From assembly GCA_019689675.1 (NCBI GenBank), contig JADGGZ010000014.1, positions 1-32,830 of the forward strand: a stretch of 32,830 nt of DNA. Direction: 5' to 3'. Source of the DNA: Rhodospirillales bacterium (GTDB taxonomy: Bacteria > Pseudomonadota > Alphaproteobacteria > ATCC43930 > CGMCC-115725). The position numbers and the translations under genes were made by a program. The notes under the pieces were generated by a model. That model was not told the DNA's origin and did not search any database. It saw only the letters and a program-made list of their open reading frames with translations. Shown piece after piece: positions 1 through 8,252 of the stretch (position 1 is the first letter of the stretch; each line of letters begins with the position of its first letter).

Positions 1-249
1 GCGCTCTTCGCCGAGCCGAACCATCCCTATACCCAGGCGCTTCTTGCCGAGATACCGCGCCTCGACCGGCGCCGGACCAGCTACGCGCCGATCAAGGGCG
101 AGATTCCGTCGGCACTGAGCCCTCCGCCCGGCTGCCACTTCCATCCGCGCTGTCCTCATGCGATGCCTTTGTGCCGGGAGAGCGTTCCGGCGCTGAAGGA
201 GATCGCGCCCGGACGGCTCTCGGCCTGCCACCTCAACGACCGGAGCTGA
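1..249 (+). CDS. Peptide ABC transporter ATP-binding protein, C-terminal fragment (DppF/OppF-like)
   Basis: The open frame enters from the left edge and ends at a TGA at 247-249, so only the last 82 residues are visible. They read as the C-terminal oligopeptide/dipeptide transporter domain. A segment 'NHPYTQALL' is followed by a Cys-containing tail with 'GCHFHPRCPHA' and later 'SACHL'; this HPRC Cys cluster is characteristic of DppD/DppF/OppD/OppF ATPases. The nucleotide-binding motifs lie outside the window. The protein would energise import of peptides or similar substrates at the inner membrane. The next gene starts one base after the stop, so the two are probably co-transcribed. The substrate cannot be told from this fragment. 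Confidence 0.85.
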   Translation, partial: ALFAEPNHPYTQALLAEIPRLDRRRTSYAPIKGEIPSALSPPPGCHFHPRCPHAMPLCRESVPALKEIAPGRLSACHLNDRS

Positions 250-250
250 C

Positions 251-1114
251 ATGGAATACCGCGTTCCGGGGGTCCTCTTCCGGCGCGACCCGCGCGCCCC
301 CGAGATTCCGCTGGTCTTCGACAGCCCGCACAGCGGGACGGAGTATCCGGAAGATTTCCGCTATGCCTGCCCGCTCGAAATCCTGCGCCGGGCCGAAGAC
401 ACCTGGGTCGACGAGCTCTACGCCTCGGCTCCCGATCACGGCGCGACGCTGATCGGAGCGCTGTTCCCGCGCGCCTATCTCGACGTCAACCGGGACCCCG
501 CGGACATCGACGAGGCGCTGCTCGACGCGCCCTGGCCGGGCGAGCTGCGGCCCAGCGAGAAGACACGGCTCGGGCAGGGGCTGGTGAGGCGGCTCGCCGA
601 GCCGCAGCTTCCGGTCTACGACCGCAAGCTCGGGGTCGAGGAGGTGCAGCATCGGATCAGGACGTACTACACGCCCTATCACGAGACGCTCGAGGCCGTG
701 CTCGACAGGCTCCACGGCAAGTTCGGCGTCGTGTGGCACGTCAACTGCCACTCGATGCCGGAGCGGGGCAACGCCATGTCGTCGGATCCGGACGCGGCGC
801 GCGCCGAGTTCGTGCTCGGCGATCGCGACGGCACGACCTGCGCGCCGGAGTTCACCGATTTCGTCCGGCGGGTTCTTGTAGGGCGGGGCTACGACGTGAA
901 GGTGAACGATCCTTACAAGGGGGTCGAGATCGTGCGGCGCTACGGCCGTCCGGCGGAGAACCGACACTCGCTGCAAATCGAGGTCAACCGGCGCCTCTAC
1001 ATGGACGAGAAGCGGATCGTGAAGAACGAAAACTTTTCACGTCTTGCCGCCGACATCGGTCACCTCGTCGAGGCGCTGGCGAGTTTCGCGCGCGGCAGAA
1101 GGGTCGAAGGGTAG
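251..1114 (+). CDS. hutG: N-formylglutamate amidohydrolase
   Basis: A 287-residue protein of the N-formylglutamate amidohydrolase family, which hydrolyses N-formyl-L-glutamate to glutamate and formate, the last step of one histidine-degradation route. Visible family segments are the N-terminal 'FDSPHSG' (residues 23-29), 'DVNRDPADID' (about 78-88) and 'WHVNCHSMP' (162-170), rich in candidate metal-binding His and Asp. The length is normal for the family. The ATG lies one base after the stop of the peptide-transporter ATPase gene, so this enzyme appears to belong to a transporter operon and not to a hut cluster. No other hut genes are in the window, so its substrate could be another N-formyl or N-acyl amino acid. 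The family assignment is firm; the exact substrate is inferred. Confidence 0.85.
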   Translation: MEYRVPGVLFRRDPRAPEIPLVFDSPHSGTEYPEDFRYACPLEILRRAEDTWVDELYASAPDHGATLIGALFPRAYLDVNRDPADIDEALLDAPWPGELRPSEKTRLGQGLVRRLAEPQLPVYDRKLGVEEVQHRIRTYYTPYHETLEAVLDRLHGKFGVVWHVNCHSMPERGNAMSSDPDAARAEFVLGDRDGTTCAPEFTDFVRRVLVGRGYDVKVNDPYKGVEIVRRYGRPAENRHSLQIEVNRRLYMDEKRIVKNENFSRLAADIGHLVEALASFARGRRVEG

Positions 1115-1130
1115 GGCGCGGTCGCGCCCG

Positions 1131-1160
1131 AAAAAGAATGCCCCGCCTCAGGCGGGGCAT
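1131..1160 (-). terminator. Intrinsic terminator of ctrA
   Basis: A perfect 10-bp stem (1138-1147 pairing with 1151-1160) has a 3-base loop. On the minus strand it is followed directly by TCTTTTT (complement of 1137-1131). This is a textbook Rho-independent terminator placed 26 bases after the ctrA stop. On the plus strand the stem could also slow transcription leaving the amidohydrolase gene, but no T-run follows in that direction. Confidence 0.88.
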
Positions 1161-1185
1161 CTCGGTCTTGGAGGCGAAAAGCGGG

Positions 1186-1893
1186 TCAGCCGGCGCGGCG
1201 CATCTGCTGCTCGACCGGGGGCGGGTCGCGGAGCACGTAGCCGCGGCCCCAGACGGTCTCGATGTAGTTCTCGCCGCCGGTCGCCTGCGCGAGCTTCTTG
1301 CGGAGCTTGCAGACGAACACGTCGATGATCTTGAGCTCGGGCTCGTCCATGCCGCCGTAGAGATGGTTGAGGAACATCTCCTTGGTGAGCGTCGTCCCCT
1401 TGCGCAGCGAAAGCAGCTCGAGGATGCCGTACTCCTTCCCGGTGAGGTGCAATGGCTGCCCGTCCACCTCGACGACGCGGCTGTCGAGATTGACGACGAG
1501 CTTGCCCGTCCGGATGACGCTTTCGGAATGACCCTTGGCGCGGCGCACGATCGCCTGGATGCGGGCGATCAGCTCGCGGCGGTCGAACGGCTTCGTCAGG
1601 AAGTCGTCGGCGCCGAAGCCGAGGCCCTTGATCTTGGCGTCGAGCTCGTTGAGGCCGGAGAGGATGAGGATCGGCGTCTTGACGCGCGCGGCACGGAGGC
1701 GGCGCAGAACCTCGTAGCCGTCGATGTCCGGCAGCATGAGGTCGAGAATGATGATGTCGTAGTCGTAGAGCTTGCCGATCTCGAGCCCGTCCTCGCCGAG
1801 GTCAGTCGTGTCGCAAATGAACCCCTCAGCGCGCAGCATGAGCTCGATGCTCTGCGCCGTCGCCGAATCGTCCTCGACGAGTAGAACCCGCAT
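1186..1893 (-). CDS. ctrA: Cell-cycle response regulator CtrA
   Basis: A 235-residue OmpR-type response regulator. The receiver domain spans about residues 1-115, with acidic residues E7/D8/D9, phospho-acceptor Asp51 in 'IILDLMLPD' and Lys in 'TKPFDRRE'. A winged-helix domain follows (about 125-230), with '[19 protein letters not shown]' and '[19 protein letters not shown]', the near-invariant CtrA DNA-recognition segment. CtrA binds TTAA-N7-TTAA sites and controls cell-cycle, flagellar and chemotaxis genes in Alphaproteobacteria. Start: ATG with a GGAGG seven bases upstream. The gene is divergent from fliI and ends in a strong terminator. The upstream region has isolated TTAA elements (1932-1935, 1955-1958) but no correctly spaced pair, so autoregulation is not demonstrated by sequence. 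Confidence 0.97.
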   Translation of the reverse strand: MRVLLVEDDSATAQSIELMLRAEGFICDTTDLGEDGLEIGKLYDYDIIILDLMLPDIDGYEVLRRLRAARVKTPILILSGLNELDAKIKGLGFGADDFLTKPFDRRELIARIQAIVRRAKGHSESVIRTGKLVVNLDSRVVEVDGQPLHLTGKEYGILELLSLRKGTTLTKEMFLNHLYGGMDEPELKIIDVFVCKLRKKLAQATGGENYIETVWGRGYVLRDPPPVEQQMRRAG

Positions 1894-2083
1894 TCTGAAC
1901 CTCCGCTTTTCGCGTGTTTCTCAGGTACCCTTTAATCAGTGTTGATGGAGTGAGTTAACAAAGGGTTTCCCTGTAGAAAGAATTGCGTCGGGACGGTTCG
2001 CGTCCCGGTGTCGGACCCGCCCCGCAAATCGGCCGGTCGCCGGGTGAGGTGCCGGTTTAGTGGTCTGGCGGCGGTCCTCCTAC

Positions 2084-2098
2084 TTTACCTGGGGTTAA
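2084..2098 (+). promoter_or_regulatory. Candidate CtrA binding site upstream of fliI
   Basis: The sequence reads TTTA-N7-TTAA, a single mismatch from the CtrA consensus TTAA-N7-TTAA. It lies 26-40 bases before the fliI ATG in the ctrA-fliI intergenic region. Flagellar genes are classic CtrA targets, so position and context agree. Binding itself is inferred. Confidence 0.6.
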
Positions 2099-2123
2099 GC
2101 TGAAGAGGCGAAGCTGCGCCGCG

Positions 2124-3452
2124 ATGGCCCGCGCCCTCGCTCAACTCCGCGCCGAGATCGCCGCGATCCCTGAACAGCGCCGTTACGGGCGCGTCGCCGC
2201 GGTCATGGGAATGCTGCTTGAGATCGCCGGCATGCCGAAAGCGCTCACCGTGGGTGGGCGCTGCGACATCATCGCGCGCGACGGGCGGCGCCTGCCGTGC
2301 GAAGTGGTGGGGTTCCGCGATGGGCGTGCGCTGGCGATGCCGTTCGGCGCCCTGGAAGGCATCGGGCTCGGCTGCCGGGTCGAGATGAGCGCCGGCGTTT
2401 CCGCGGTCTTCCCTCATCGGAGCTGGCTCGGCCGGGTTCTCAACGCTTTTGCCGAGCCGATCGACGGCAAGGGGCCGCTCGCTGCAGGGACTGCGGCCTA
2501 TCCCTTCCGAAACCAGCCGCCGCCAGCGCACAGCCGGCGACGGGTCGGCGAGAAGCTCGATCTCGGCGTGCGGGCGCTCAACACCTTCGTCTCCTGCTGC
2601 CGCGGCCAGCGCATGGGCATCTTCGCCGGATCGGGCGTCGGCAAGTCGGTCCTGCTCTCGATGCTGGCACGGTACACGGCGTCCGACGTGATCGTGATCG
2701 GGCTCATCGGCGAGCGCGGGCGCGAAGTCCAGGAATTCATCGCCGAGGATCTCGGCCCGGAGGGGCTCGCGCGCAGCGTCCTCGTGGTCGCGACCTCGGA
2801 CGAGAGTCCGCTGATGCGGCGTCAGGCGGCGTATCTCACGCTTTCGGTCGCGGAATTCTTTCGGGACCAGGGGCTTCAGGTCCTCTGTCTCATGGACAGT
2901 GTGACGCGCTTCGCGATGGCGCAACGCGAGATCGGCCTTTCGGCCGGGGAGCCGCCGGCGTCGAAAGGCTACACGCCCACCGTCTTCGCCGAGCTGCCTC
3001 GCCTCCTCGAGCGCGCGGGCCCCGGGACGGGCGACGGCGCCATTACCGGACTCTTCACCGTTCTCGTGGAAGGTGACGATCACAACGAGCCGATCGCCGA
3101 CGCCGTCCGCGGAATTCTCGACGGCCACGTCGTGCTCGAACGTCAGATTGCCGAGCGCGGGCGGTATCCCGCGATCAACATTCTGCGCTCGGTATCGCGC
3201 ACCATGCCGGGCTGCAATACGGAGGAGGAGAACCGGTTGGTGAGCGCCGCACGTCAATGCTTGTCGACGTATGAAGACATGTCGGAACTGATCCGCCTCG
3301 GCGCCTACCGCCGCGGCAGCGACGCCAAGGTGGACGAGGCCATCGAGCTCTATCCCGCGCTGGAAAAATTCCTTGCGCAGGGCAAGGACGAGCGCGCCGA
3401 TCTCGAGAGCGGCTACGCCGGCCTCGCTGCTATCCTCGGAGGCCGCTCATGA
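2124..3452 (+). CDS. fliI: Flagellar export ATPase FliI
   Basis: A 442-residue protein, the usual FliI length, related to the F1 beta subunit. It powers the flagellar type III export apparatus at the cytoplasmic face of the basal body. The Walker A motif 'GSGVGKS' is at residues 169-175. The Walker B region '[20 protein letters not shown]' and the export-ATPase segment '[18 protein letters not shown]' follow, and the C-terminal helical region includes '[17 protein letters not shown]'. No good ribosome-binding site precedes the ATG; the nearest purine run, GAGG, is about 15 bases away. The adjacent CtrA-like box could place the transcription start at or near the ATG. fliJ follows with an ATGA overlap. 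The other flagellar genes must lie elsewhere. Confidence 0.96.
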   Translation: MARALAQLRAEIAAIPEQRRYGRVAAVMGMLLEIAGMPKALTVGGRCDIIARDGRRLPCEVVGFRDGRALAMPFGALEGIGLGCRVEMSAGVSAVFPHRSWLGRVLNAFAEPIDGKGPLAAGTAAYPFRNQPPPAHSRRRVGEKLDLGVRALNTFVSCCRGQRMGIFAGSGVGKSVLLSMLARYTASDVIVIGLIGERGREVQEFIAEDLGPEGLARSVLVVATSDESPLMRRQAAYLTLSVAEFFRDQGLQVLCLMDSVTRFAMAQREIGLSAGEPPASKGYTPTVFAELPRLLERAGPGTGDGAITGLFTVLVEGDDHNEPIADAVRGILDGHVVLERQIAERGRYPAINILRSVSRTMPGCNTEEENRLVSAARQCLSTYEDMSELIRLGAYRRGSDAKVDEAIELYPALEKFLAQGKDERADLESGYAGLAAILGGRS

Positions 3453-3868
3453 GCGCGCTCGACAGCCTGATCCGGCTTTACAAGTGGCAGCTCGACGAAC
3501 GCCGTCAGCAGGTCGCCGAGCTCGAGCGGCTCGAAGACCGGTTGAAGGCCGAGCTTCAGAAGCTCGACCAGGAGACCGCCGGCGAGCGGCAGGTGGCGGC
3601 AACGAACGAGCAAGCGGCACGATCATGGGCGGCCTGGTCCGCCGTCGCCTTGGAACGCCGCAAGACACTCGAGACCTCGATCGCGGAAACCCGCGAGCAG
3701 ATGGAGCGCGCACGCGAAGCGCTCGCCGAGGCCTTCCAGGAAGTGAAGCGGTACGAGATCGCGCTCGCCGCGCGCGAGAAGCGCGAGAAGATCGCTTTTT
3801 CGCGGCGCGCTCAGCAGCGCCAGGACGAGATCGCGCTCCAGACCTTCCGCAACCGACGCAGCGCGTAG
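3449..3868 (+). CDS. fliJ: Flagellar export protein FliJ
   Basis: A 139-residue, highly charged and almost entirely helical protein with heptad-like repeats ('[20 protein letters not shown]', then '[20 protein letters not shown]'), matching the coiled-coil FliJ stalk protein that inserts into the FliI hexamer ring and helps couple ATP hydrolysis to export. Size and position immediately after fliI fit. Its ATG overlaps the fliI TGA by four bases (ATGA), which implies translational coupling. FliJ sequences are poorly conserved, so the call rests on composition, length and synteny. Confidence 0.9.
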   Translation: MSALDSLIRLYKWQLDERRQQVAELERLEDRLKAELQKLDQETAGERQVAATNEQAARSWAAWSAVALERRKTLETSIAETREQMERAREALAEAFQEVKRYEIALAAREKREKIAFSRRAQQRQDEIALQTFRNRRSA

Positions 3869-3886
3869 CCGTCCGGGGCCTCCGTG

Positions 3887-3912
3887 GACGGGCGCGTCGG
3901 ACGGCGCCCGTC
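3887..3912. terminator. Stem-loop between convergent fliJ and the exported coiled-coil gene
   Basis: A perfect 9-bp GC-rich inverted repeat (3887-3895 with 3904-3912) has an 8-base loop. It lies in the 54-base gap between two convergent stop codons. Neither strand has a T-run after it, so it may act as a transcript-end stabiliser or weak bidirectional terminator and not as a classic intrinsic terminator. Confidence 0.45.
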
Positions 3913-3922
3913 ATCGAAACCG

Positions 3923-4900
3923 CTATTCCCGGCCGGTTCGAATGGCTTCGGCGCGGCGCCGTTCCTTCGCGGCCGAGCGTTTGAGCGCTTCGATCCACGC
4001 GCGTTCCTCCCGGAGAATCTCTGCCTTGCCGTCGGTACCCTCCGTCCGCTCGAGGAGGACGAGGCGCCGCTCGCGTTCGGCTGCCGATGCCTCGAGCTCC
4101 GCCGCGCGCCGCTCTGCGAAGGCGAGGCGGCTCGGGCGATCGCCGGAGCCGTTCAGGACGAGGTCGGCCTGCACCTCGCGAAGCCGCGCCCTCAGCTCCT
4201 CGAGCCGCCGCTGATTGCGCGCGAGCGCGTCCACGGCGCTCTTCATGCTGGCGACGATGCGGGCATCGTAGACCGCGAACCTGCTCTCCGGGACGTCGAC
4301 GACGAACATGGCGGCGAAGGAGGCGGCGCGTGCGAGGGAGCGGAAACCCGGGATGCGCTGCGGGAAATAAGGATCGCCCGTAGTCTCGCCCGAGCGGGCG
4401 AACCGCACGAGGGCGAGCGGCCCGCTTCGGAGCCCGGGATAGGGAGAAGCGAGGAGCTCGGCTGCACCCGAAAGCCGTTCCGACGCCCGCGGCGTCAGAT
4501 AGAGCGCATCGTCATCCCGCAAAACCGAAAGCGCCGGGTCGGCGATGACGGCGACGATCGCGGCGATGGGATTGGCGGGTTCCGCCGCAAGGGCGCGCCG
4601 CACATAGGGGACCGCATCGTCCCGCCTGCGCCAATCGGCCAGCGCGATCGCGAGCGCCGCAGCCGAATTGGTCTCAGGCAGCTCGGGCGTGGCCTCCGCG
4701 ACGACACGAAATCCCCTGGCGGCACCGGCCGCATCGCCTTTCGACAGTCGCGCGTTCGCGGTCGCGTACATCTCGTCGAGAATTCGCGTCGACTCCGCTT
4801 TCGCTAGGACCTGCGGCACGAGAAAGAGGCAAAGCGCGGCGACGATCCGCTGCAGGAATTGCCCTGGCTTCGGAAAGCGCTGTCGCCGTTTCTCGCGCAC
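3923..4900 (-). CDS. Exported coiled-coil protein of unknown function
   Basis: I do not recognise this 325-residue protein. A GTG start at 4900 lies five bases after the soxA stop; no ATG is available before the signal peptide, so GTG is chosen. The N-terminus is a Sec-type signal: basic residues 2-18, a hydrophobic core around 19-32 and an 'AKA' cleavage site at 33-35. Residues about 40-130 are alanine-rich helical segments resembling TPR-type repeats ('GDAAGAARGFRVVAEATPEL', 'DDAVPYVRRALAAEPANP'). The last 110 residues are strongly charged coiled coil. It should be periplasmic. It is coupled to the sox genes but has no evident role in sarcosine oxidation, and it is convergent with fliJ. A longer frame upstream exists only inside soxA. 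Confidence 0.72.
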   Translation of the reverse strand: MREKRRQRFPKPGQFLQRIVAALCLFLVPQVLAKAESTRILDEMYATANARLSKGDAAGAARGFRVVAEATPELPETNSAAALAIALADWRRRDDAVPYVRRALAAEPANPIAAIVAVIADPALSVLRDDDALYLTPRASERLSGAAELLASPYPGLRSGPLALVRFARSGETTGDPYFPQRIPGFRSLARAASFAAMFVVDVPESRFAVYDARIVASMKSAVDALARNQRRLEELRARLREVQADLVLNGSGDRPSRLAFAERRAAELEASAAERERRLVLLERTEGTDGKAEILREERAWIEALKRSAAKERRRAEAIRTGRE

Positions 4901-4905
4901 CCGCT

Positions 4906-7900
4906 TCAGCGCCTCGCCGCGTCGGCGAGCCAGTCCTGTAGGTATCGCGCATAGGAACGGCGCACATAGACGAGCATCTCCTCTGGCCTCGCCTCGAGAA
5001 TCACCTGCGCCCGGGCGAGAAGGGTCTGTGCGCAGCGCCCGGGCGGAAACGCGCGGGGATCGAGGTCGAGCCCGCACCCCTTGGCCAGGATCCCACGGTC
5101 GGCGATGTGAAGGATCTCCCGATTGAACGTCACGTCGACGTTCCTCGTCCCCGACAAGTCGGCCTCGCCGACGATCAGAAACTCGTCGGGCCCCAGCCAC
5201 AGGATGCGGAACCCGTCTCCTTCCGCGACCGAGTTCGGTGTCTCGGGCCGAAGCCCGAGCAAGCGCTCGAGCGCTTCGGGCGCGGCGCGCACCGATGCCA
5301 TCGGCGTCGCCGCCATTTGCGGCATTGTCACATTGAGAGGAGGTCCAGGAACGGGCGCAGAGCCGGGGCTCGCAAAGCGCGGCTCGACGATCCGGGCGGC
5401 GACGCGCCGTCCCTCGAACAGGACGTTGACCTCCTCGCCGATGCGGGCGCGCCCGTTGGCGACCATGGCGAGGACGGCGGTGCGGTAGCTCGACGTGACG
5501 TGGCCGGGTCCCGGCTCGATCTGCGCGCCTTCGATCACTGGCGCGACCGGCTTGAGGCCGACGAGCTGCCGGCGGCCAGACAGCGCGTGCGCCGGACGCC
5601 GCAGCGAGCGCCGGCCGAGGAACTCCTTGTCCCAGGCGACGAGGCGCTCGAGGCCGAGATCGAGCGGCGTCGTCGAGCCGTCGGTCTCCTGACCGACCAT
5701 GAAGTAGCCCATCTCGGCGCGCAGCACGTGCATCGCCTCGGTGCCGAACGGGACTGCCCCGGCCGCGAGCCCTGCACGCCAGAGCGCCTCAGCGTAAGGC
5801 GCCGGCACGCTGACCTCGAACGAGGGGCCGCCGGTAAAGCTGACGGTGGCGATCCGCGCTGGAATGCCGTCGAGCGTCGTTTCGACGACGCGCATCGGCC
5901 GCATGTCGCCGAGCTCCGGAAAGAGGGCAGGGGCGCGCGGGCCGGCGAAAGTCACGACCGCCCAATGTTCCGTCACCGAGGTGCAGGAAACGTCGAGCTC
6001 GGTCCATTCGGTCTGGAGCCATTCCTCGAACCAGTCGAGCACGGAAGCGGCGTTCCCGGTCGTGGTGCTGACGAGCCAGCGCTCCTTGTCGAGCCTTGCG
6101 ACCACGCCGTCGTCGAACACCATTCCGTCATCGCGGCACATGATGCCGTAGCGGCATCGTCCGACCGCGAGCGTGGACATGCGGCCCGTGTAGATGCGGT
6201 CGAGGAAGGATCCAACGTCGGGACCTTGCAGCACGATCTTGCCCAGCGTCGACGCGTCGAGCATGCCGAGGCTCTCGCGGACGGCGCGACATTCGCGCGC
6301 GACGGCGGCCTCCATGTCCTCGCCGGCGCGCGGGTAGTAGCGCGGTCGCTTCCACTGTCCAACATCCTCGAACACCGCGCCTGCCGCGACATGCTCGTCG
6401 TGAAGCGGCGTCGTGCGTACGGGATCGGCGAGCGCGCCGACGTCGCGGCCGGCGATCGCGCCGAACGTCACGGGCGTGTAGGGCGGTCGGAACGTCGTCG
6501 TGCCGGTTTCGGCCGGCGAGACGCCGCGCGCCGCCGCAAGGAGCACGAACGCGGCTACGTTTCCGGTCTTGCCCTGGTCGGTGCCGAGGCCCGCCGTGGT
6601 GTAGCGCTTCATGTGCTCGACCGAACGCATCCCTTCTTGCGCCGCGAGCGCTATGTCGTCGGCGGTGGTATCGGTCTGGTAGTCGACGAAGCATTTCGCG
6701 CGGCGGCGTCGGGGCGGAACCGACAGCGCGTTCCCGGGAGGCGACAGTCCCTCGCCTGCCGCGGCGCCCACGATTTCGAGCTTCTGGCGCGCCCTGTCGG
6801 GCAGGAAAGCGGCGAGGCGGTCATCCCAGCGAAGCGTCCCGCCCGCTTGGCAGAACAGATGCACCGCCGGGTTCCAGCCGCCGCTCACGACGAGGAGGTC
6901 GCAGTCGATTCGACGGCCGGAAGCGGTCTCGACCCGGCGCAGCCGCCTGCGGCCCTCGGTCGCGACGACTGCTTCCCCATCGCGAAGATCCAGCACTGCC
7001 GCGACTTCGACCCCGGCGGCGGCGAGGTCGCGCTCGACCGATAGCCCGTCGTCGTTGTTGGCGAAGACGACGGCCCGGCGCCCTGGCGCGACGCCGAAGC
7101 GGTGGATGTAGGCGCGCGCTGCCGAGGCGAGCATGATTCCGGGACGGTCGTTGTCGGCGAAGACGAGCGGCCGCTCGTGCGCCCCGGTCGCGAGCACGAC
7201 GCGGCCGGCGCGGATCTTCCAGAGGCGCTCGCGCGGTCCCGGCTCTCCCGACGCCGCCCGCTCGACGCCGCAGAGATAGTTGTCGTCGTAGTAGCCGAAG
7301 ATCGTCGTTCGGACGAGGATGCGCACGTCCTTCGACGCCGAGAGTTCCGCCACGGCGTTCGCGAGCCACTCGGCACGCTCGGCGCGGTCGACGAGGGTGC
7401 CGCCGAGAAGGGGCGCGTCGCAGGCGATGACCACGCGCGCGCCGGTGCGCGCCGCCTCGAGCGCCGCTTCCAGTCCGGCAGGGCCGGCGCCGACGACGAG
7501 CACGTCGCAATGCGCGTTCATTCGCTCGTACCGGTCCCCGTCGGGCTCGGTCGGCGCCGTCCCGAGCCCCGCCATGCGCCGGATCAGCGGCTCGAAGAGC
7601 GGCCGCCAGAGCGGGCCCTTGAAGGTCTTGTAGTAGAAGCCAGGAACGAGCAGGGGCGCGGCGAGTCCGGTCGCGGCGCCGACGTCGAACCGGAGCGACG
7701 GCCAGGCGTTGACGGGCGCCGCGACGAGCCCGTCGTAGAGCTCGACCGTCGTCGCGCGCGCGTTCGGCTCCTCGTGCGGCCCGAGGCCGAGCTGGACGAG
7801 CGCGTTCGGCTCCTCCGGCCCGGCGCTGACGATGCCGCGCGGCCGGTGGTACTTGAAGCTCCGCGCGACGAAGTGGATGCCATTGGCGAGCAGTGCCGAG

Positions 7901-8010
7901 GCGAGCGTGTCGCCGACATGACCGTGATAGGCGCGTCCGGCGAAAACGAAGCGGATCGTGCGGGTGCGGTCGATCAGGCCGCCGGCCGGGAGGCGGAAGG
8001 GCTGGCTCAC
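4906..8010 (-). CDS. soxA: Sarcosine oxidase alpha subunit fused to a shortened gamma-subunit domain
   Basis: A 1034-residue protein. Residues 1-890 are SoxA: a ferredoxin-like N-terminal fold ('GDTLASALLANGIHFVARSF'), a dinucleotide-binding 'VVGAGPAGLEAA' at 172-183, 'KCFVDYQTDTTADDI' and 'KRYTTAGLGTDQGKTGN', then a GcvT-like tetrahydrofolate domain. The enzyme demethylates sarcosine to glycine, with the methyl group passed to folate. The last roughly 144 residues read as SoxG: 'RPETPNSVAEGDGFRILWLG', 'PDEFLIVGE', 'ILAKGCGLDLDPRAFPPGR' and a 'YLQDWLADAARR' end. There is no separate soxG. The gamma part lacks roughly 20-40 residues of its middle and N-terminal region. The start is GTG at 8010, within a GTGA overlap with soxD. 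Confidence 0.93.
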   Translation of the reverse strand: MSQPFRLPAGGLIDRTRTIRFVFAGRAYHGHVGDTLASALLANGIHFVARSFKYHRPRGIVSAGPEEPNALVQLGLGPHEEPNARATTVELYDGLVAAPVNAWPSLRFDVGAATGLAAPLLVPGFYYKTFKGPLWRPLFEPLIRRMAGLGTAPTEPDGDRYERMNAHCDVLVVGAGPAGLEAALEAARTGARVVIACDAPLLGGTLVDRAERAEWLANAVAELSASKDVRILVRTTIFGYYDDNYLCGVERAASGEPGPRERLWKIRAGRVVLATGAHERPLVFADNDRPGIMLASAARAYIHRFGVAPGRRAVVFANNDDGLSVERDLAAAGVEVAAVLDLRDGEAVVATEGRRRLRRVETASGRRIDCDLLVVSGGWNPAVHLFCQAGGTLRWDDRLAAFLPDRARQKLEIVGAAAGEGLSPPGNALSVPPRRRRAKCFVDYQTDTTADDIALAAQEGMRSVEHMKRYTTAGLGTDQGKTGNVAAFVLLAAARGVSPAETGTTTFRPPYTPVTFGAIAGRDVGALADPVRTTPLHDEHVAAGAVFEDVGQWKRPRYYPRAGEDMEAAVARECRAVRESLGMLDASTLGKIVLQGPDVGSFLDRIYTGRMSTLAVGRCRYGIMCRDDGMVFDDGVVARLDKERWLVSTTTGNAASVLDWFEEWLQTEWTELDVSCTSVTEHWAVVTFAGPRAPALFPELGDMRPMRVVETTLDGIPARIATVSFTGGPSFEVSVPAPYAEALWRAGLAAGAVPFGTEAMHVLRAEMGYFMVGQETDGSTTPLDLGLERLVAWDKEFLGRRSLRRPAHALSGRRQLVGLKPVAPVIEGAQIEPGPGHVTSSYRTAVLAMVANGRARIGEEVNVLFEGRRVAARIVEPRFASPGSAPVPGPPLNVTMPQMAATPMASVRAAPEALERLLGLRPETPNSVAEGDGFRILWLGPDEFLIVGEADLSGTRNVDVTFNREILHIADRGILAKGCGLDLDPRAFPPGRCAQTLLARAQVILEARPEEMLVYVRRSYARYLQDWLADAARR

Positions 8011-8252
8011 TCGCGCTCGATCTCGTGCGTCGCGGTGCTGCGCGCGATCGTGAACCAGCGACGGCAGCCGTGAACGTGGAACCAGCGCTCCTCGAGCCGA
8101 CCCTTGGGATTATGGCGCATATAGAGATAGTCGGCCCATTCGGCGTCGGAGAGCGCATCGGGGTCCTTCGGTCGGACGATCCCGGCCTCGCCGCCGTAGC
8201 GGAATTCGACCTCGTCGCGCGGGCCGCAGAAGGGGCACGGGATCAGCAGCAT
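8007..8252 (-). CDS. soxD: Sarcosine oxidase delta subunit
   Basis: An 81-residue protein, a little under the usual SoxD size of about 90-100. It begins '[19 protein letters not shown]', giving a CxxC pair (Cys6, Cys9), and later has 'HVHGCRRWF', supplying His and Cys. These four ligands form the structural zinc site described for SoxD of heterotetrameric sarcosine oxidase. The ATG overlaps the soxB stop by one base (TGATG), and its stop overlaps the soxA GTG by four bases, so soxB-soxD-soxA form one tightly coupled translation unit. A longer upstream frame is only a shadow of soxB. Confidence 0.93.
   Translation of the reverse strand: MLLIPCPFCGPRDEVEFRYGGEAGIVRPKDPDALSDAEWADYLYMRHNPKGRLEERWFHVHGCRRWFTIARSTATHEIERE

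Noticed and set aside
233-976. Long minus-strand frame opposite the amidohydrolase gene
   Set aside because: It is the antisense shadow of a recognised gene in GC-rich DNA, and its translation is Arg/Pro/His-rich with no family features.
1932-1958. TTAA elements upstream of ctrA as a CtrA autoregulatory box
   Set aside because: The two TTAA copies are 19 bases apart, not 7, so they do not form a consensus site. Single half-sites in A/T-rich promoter DNA are not enough.
4901-5200. 100-residue N-terminal extension of the exported coiled-coil protein from an ATG at 5200
   Set aside because: It runs inside soxA in another frame and would bury the clear signal peptide. The GTG at 4900 explains both the signal and the coupling.
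5107-7044. 645-codon plus-strand frame opposite soxA
   Set aside because: It is entirely antisense to the sarcosine oxidase alpha gene and has low-complexity Arg/Ala/Gly composition. High third-position GC suppresses stops in that frame.
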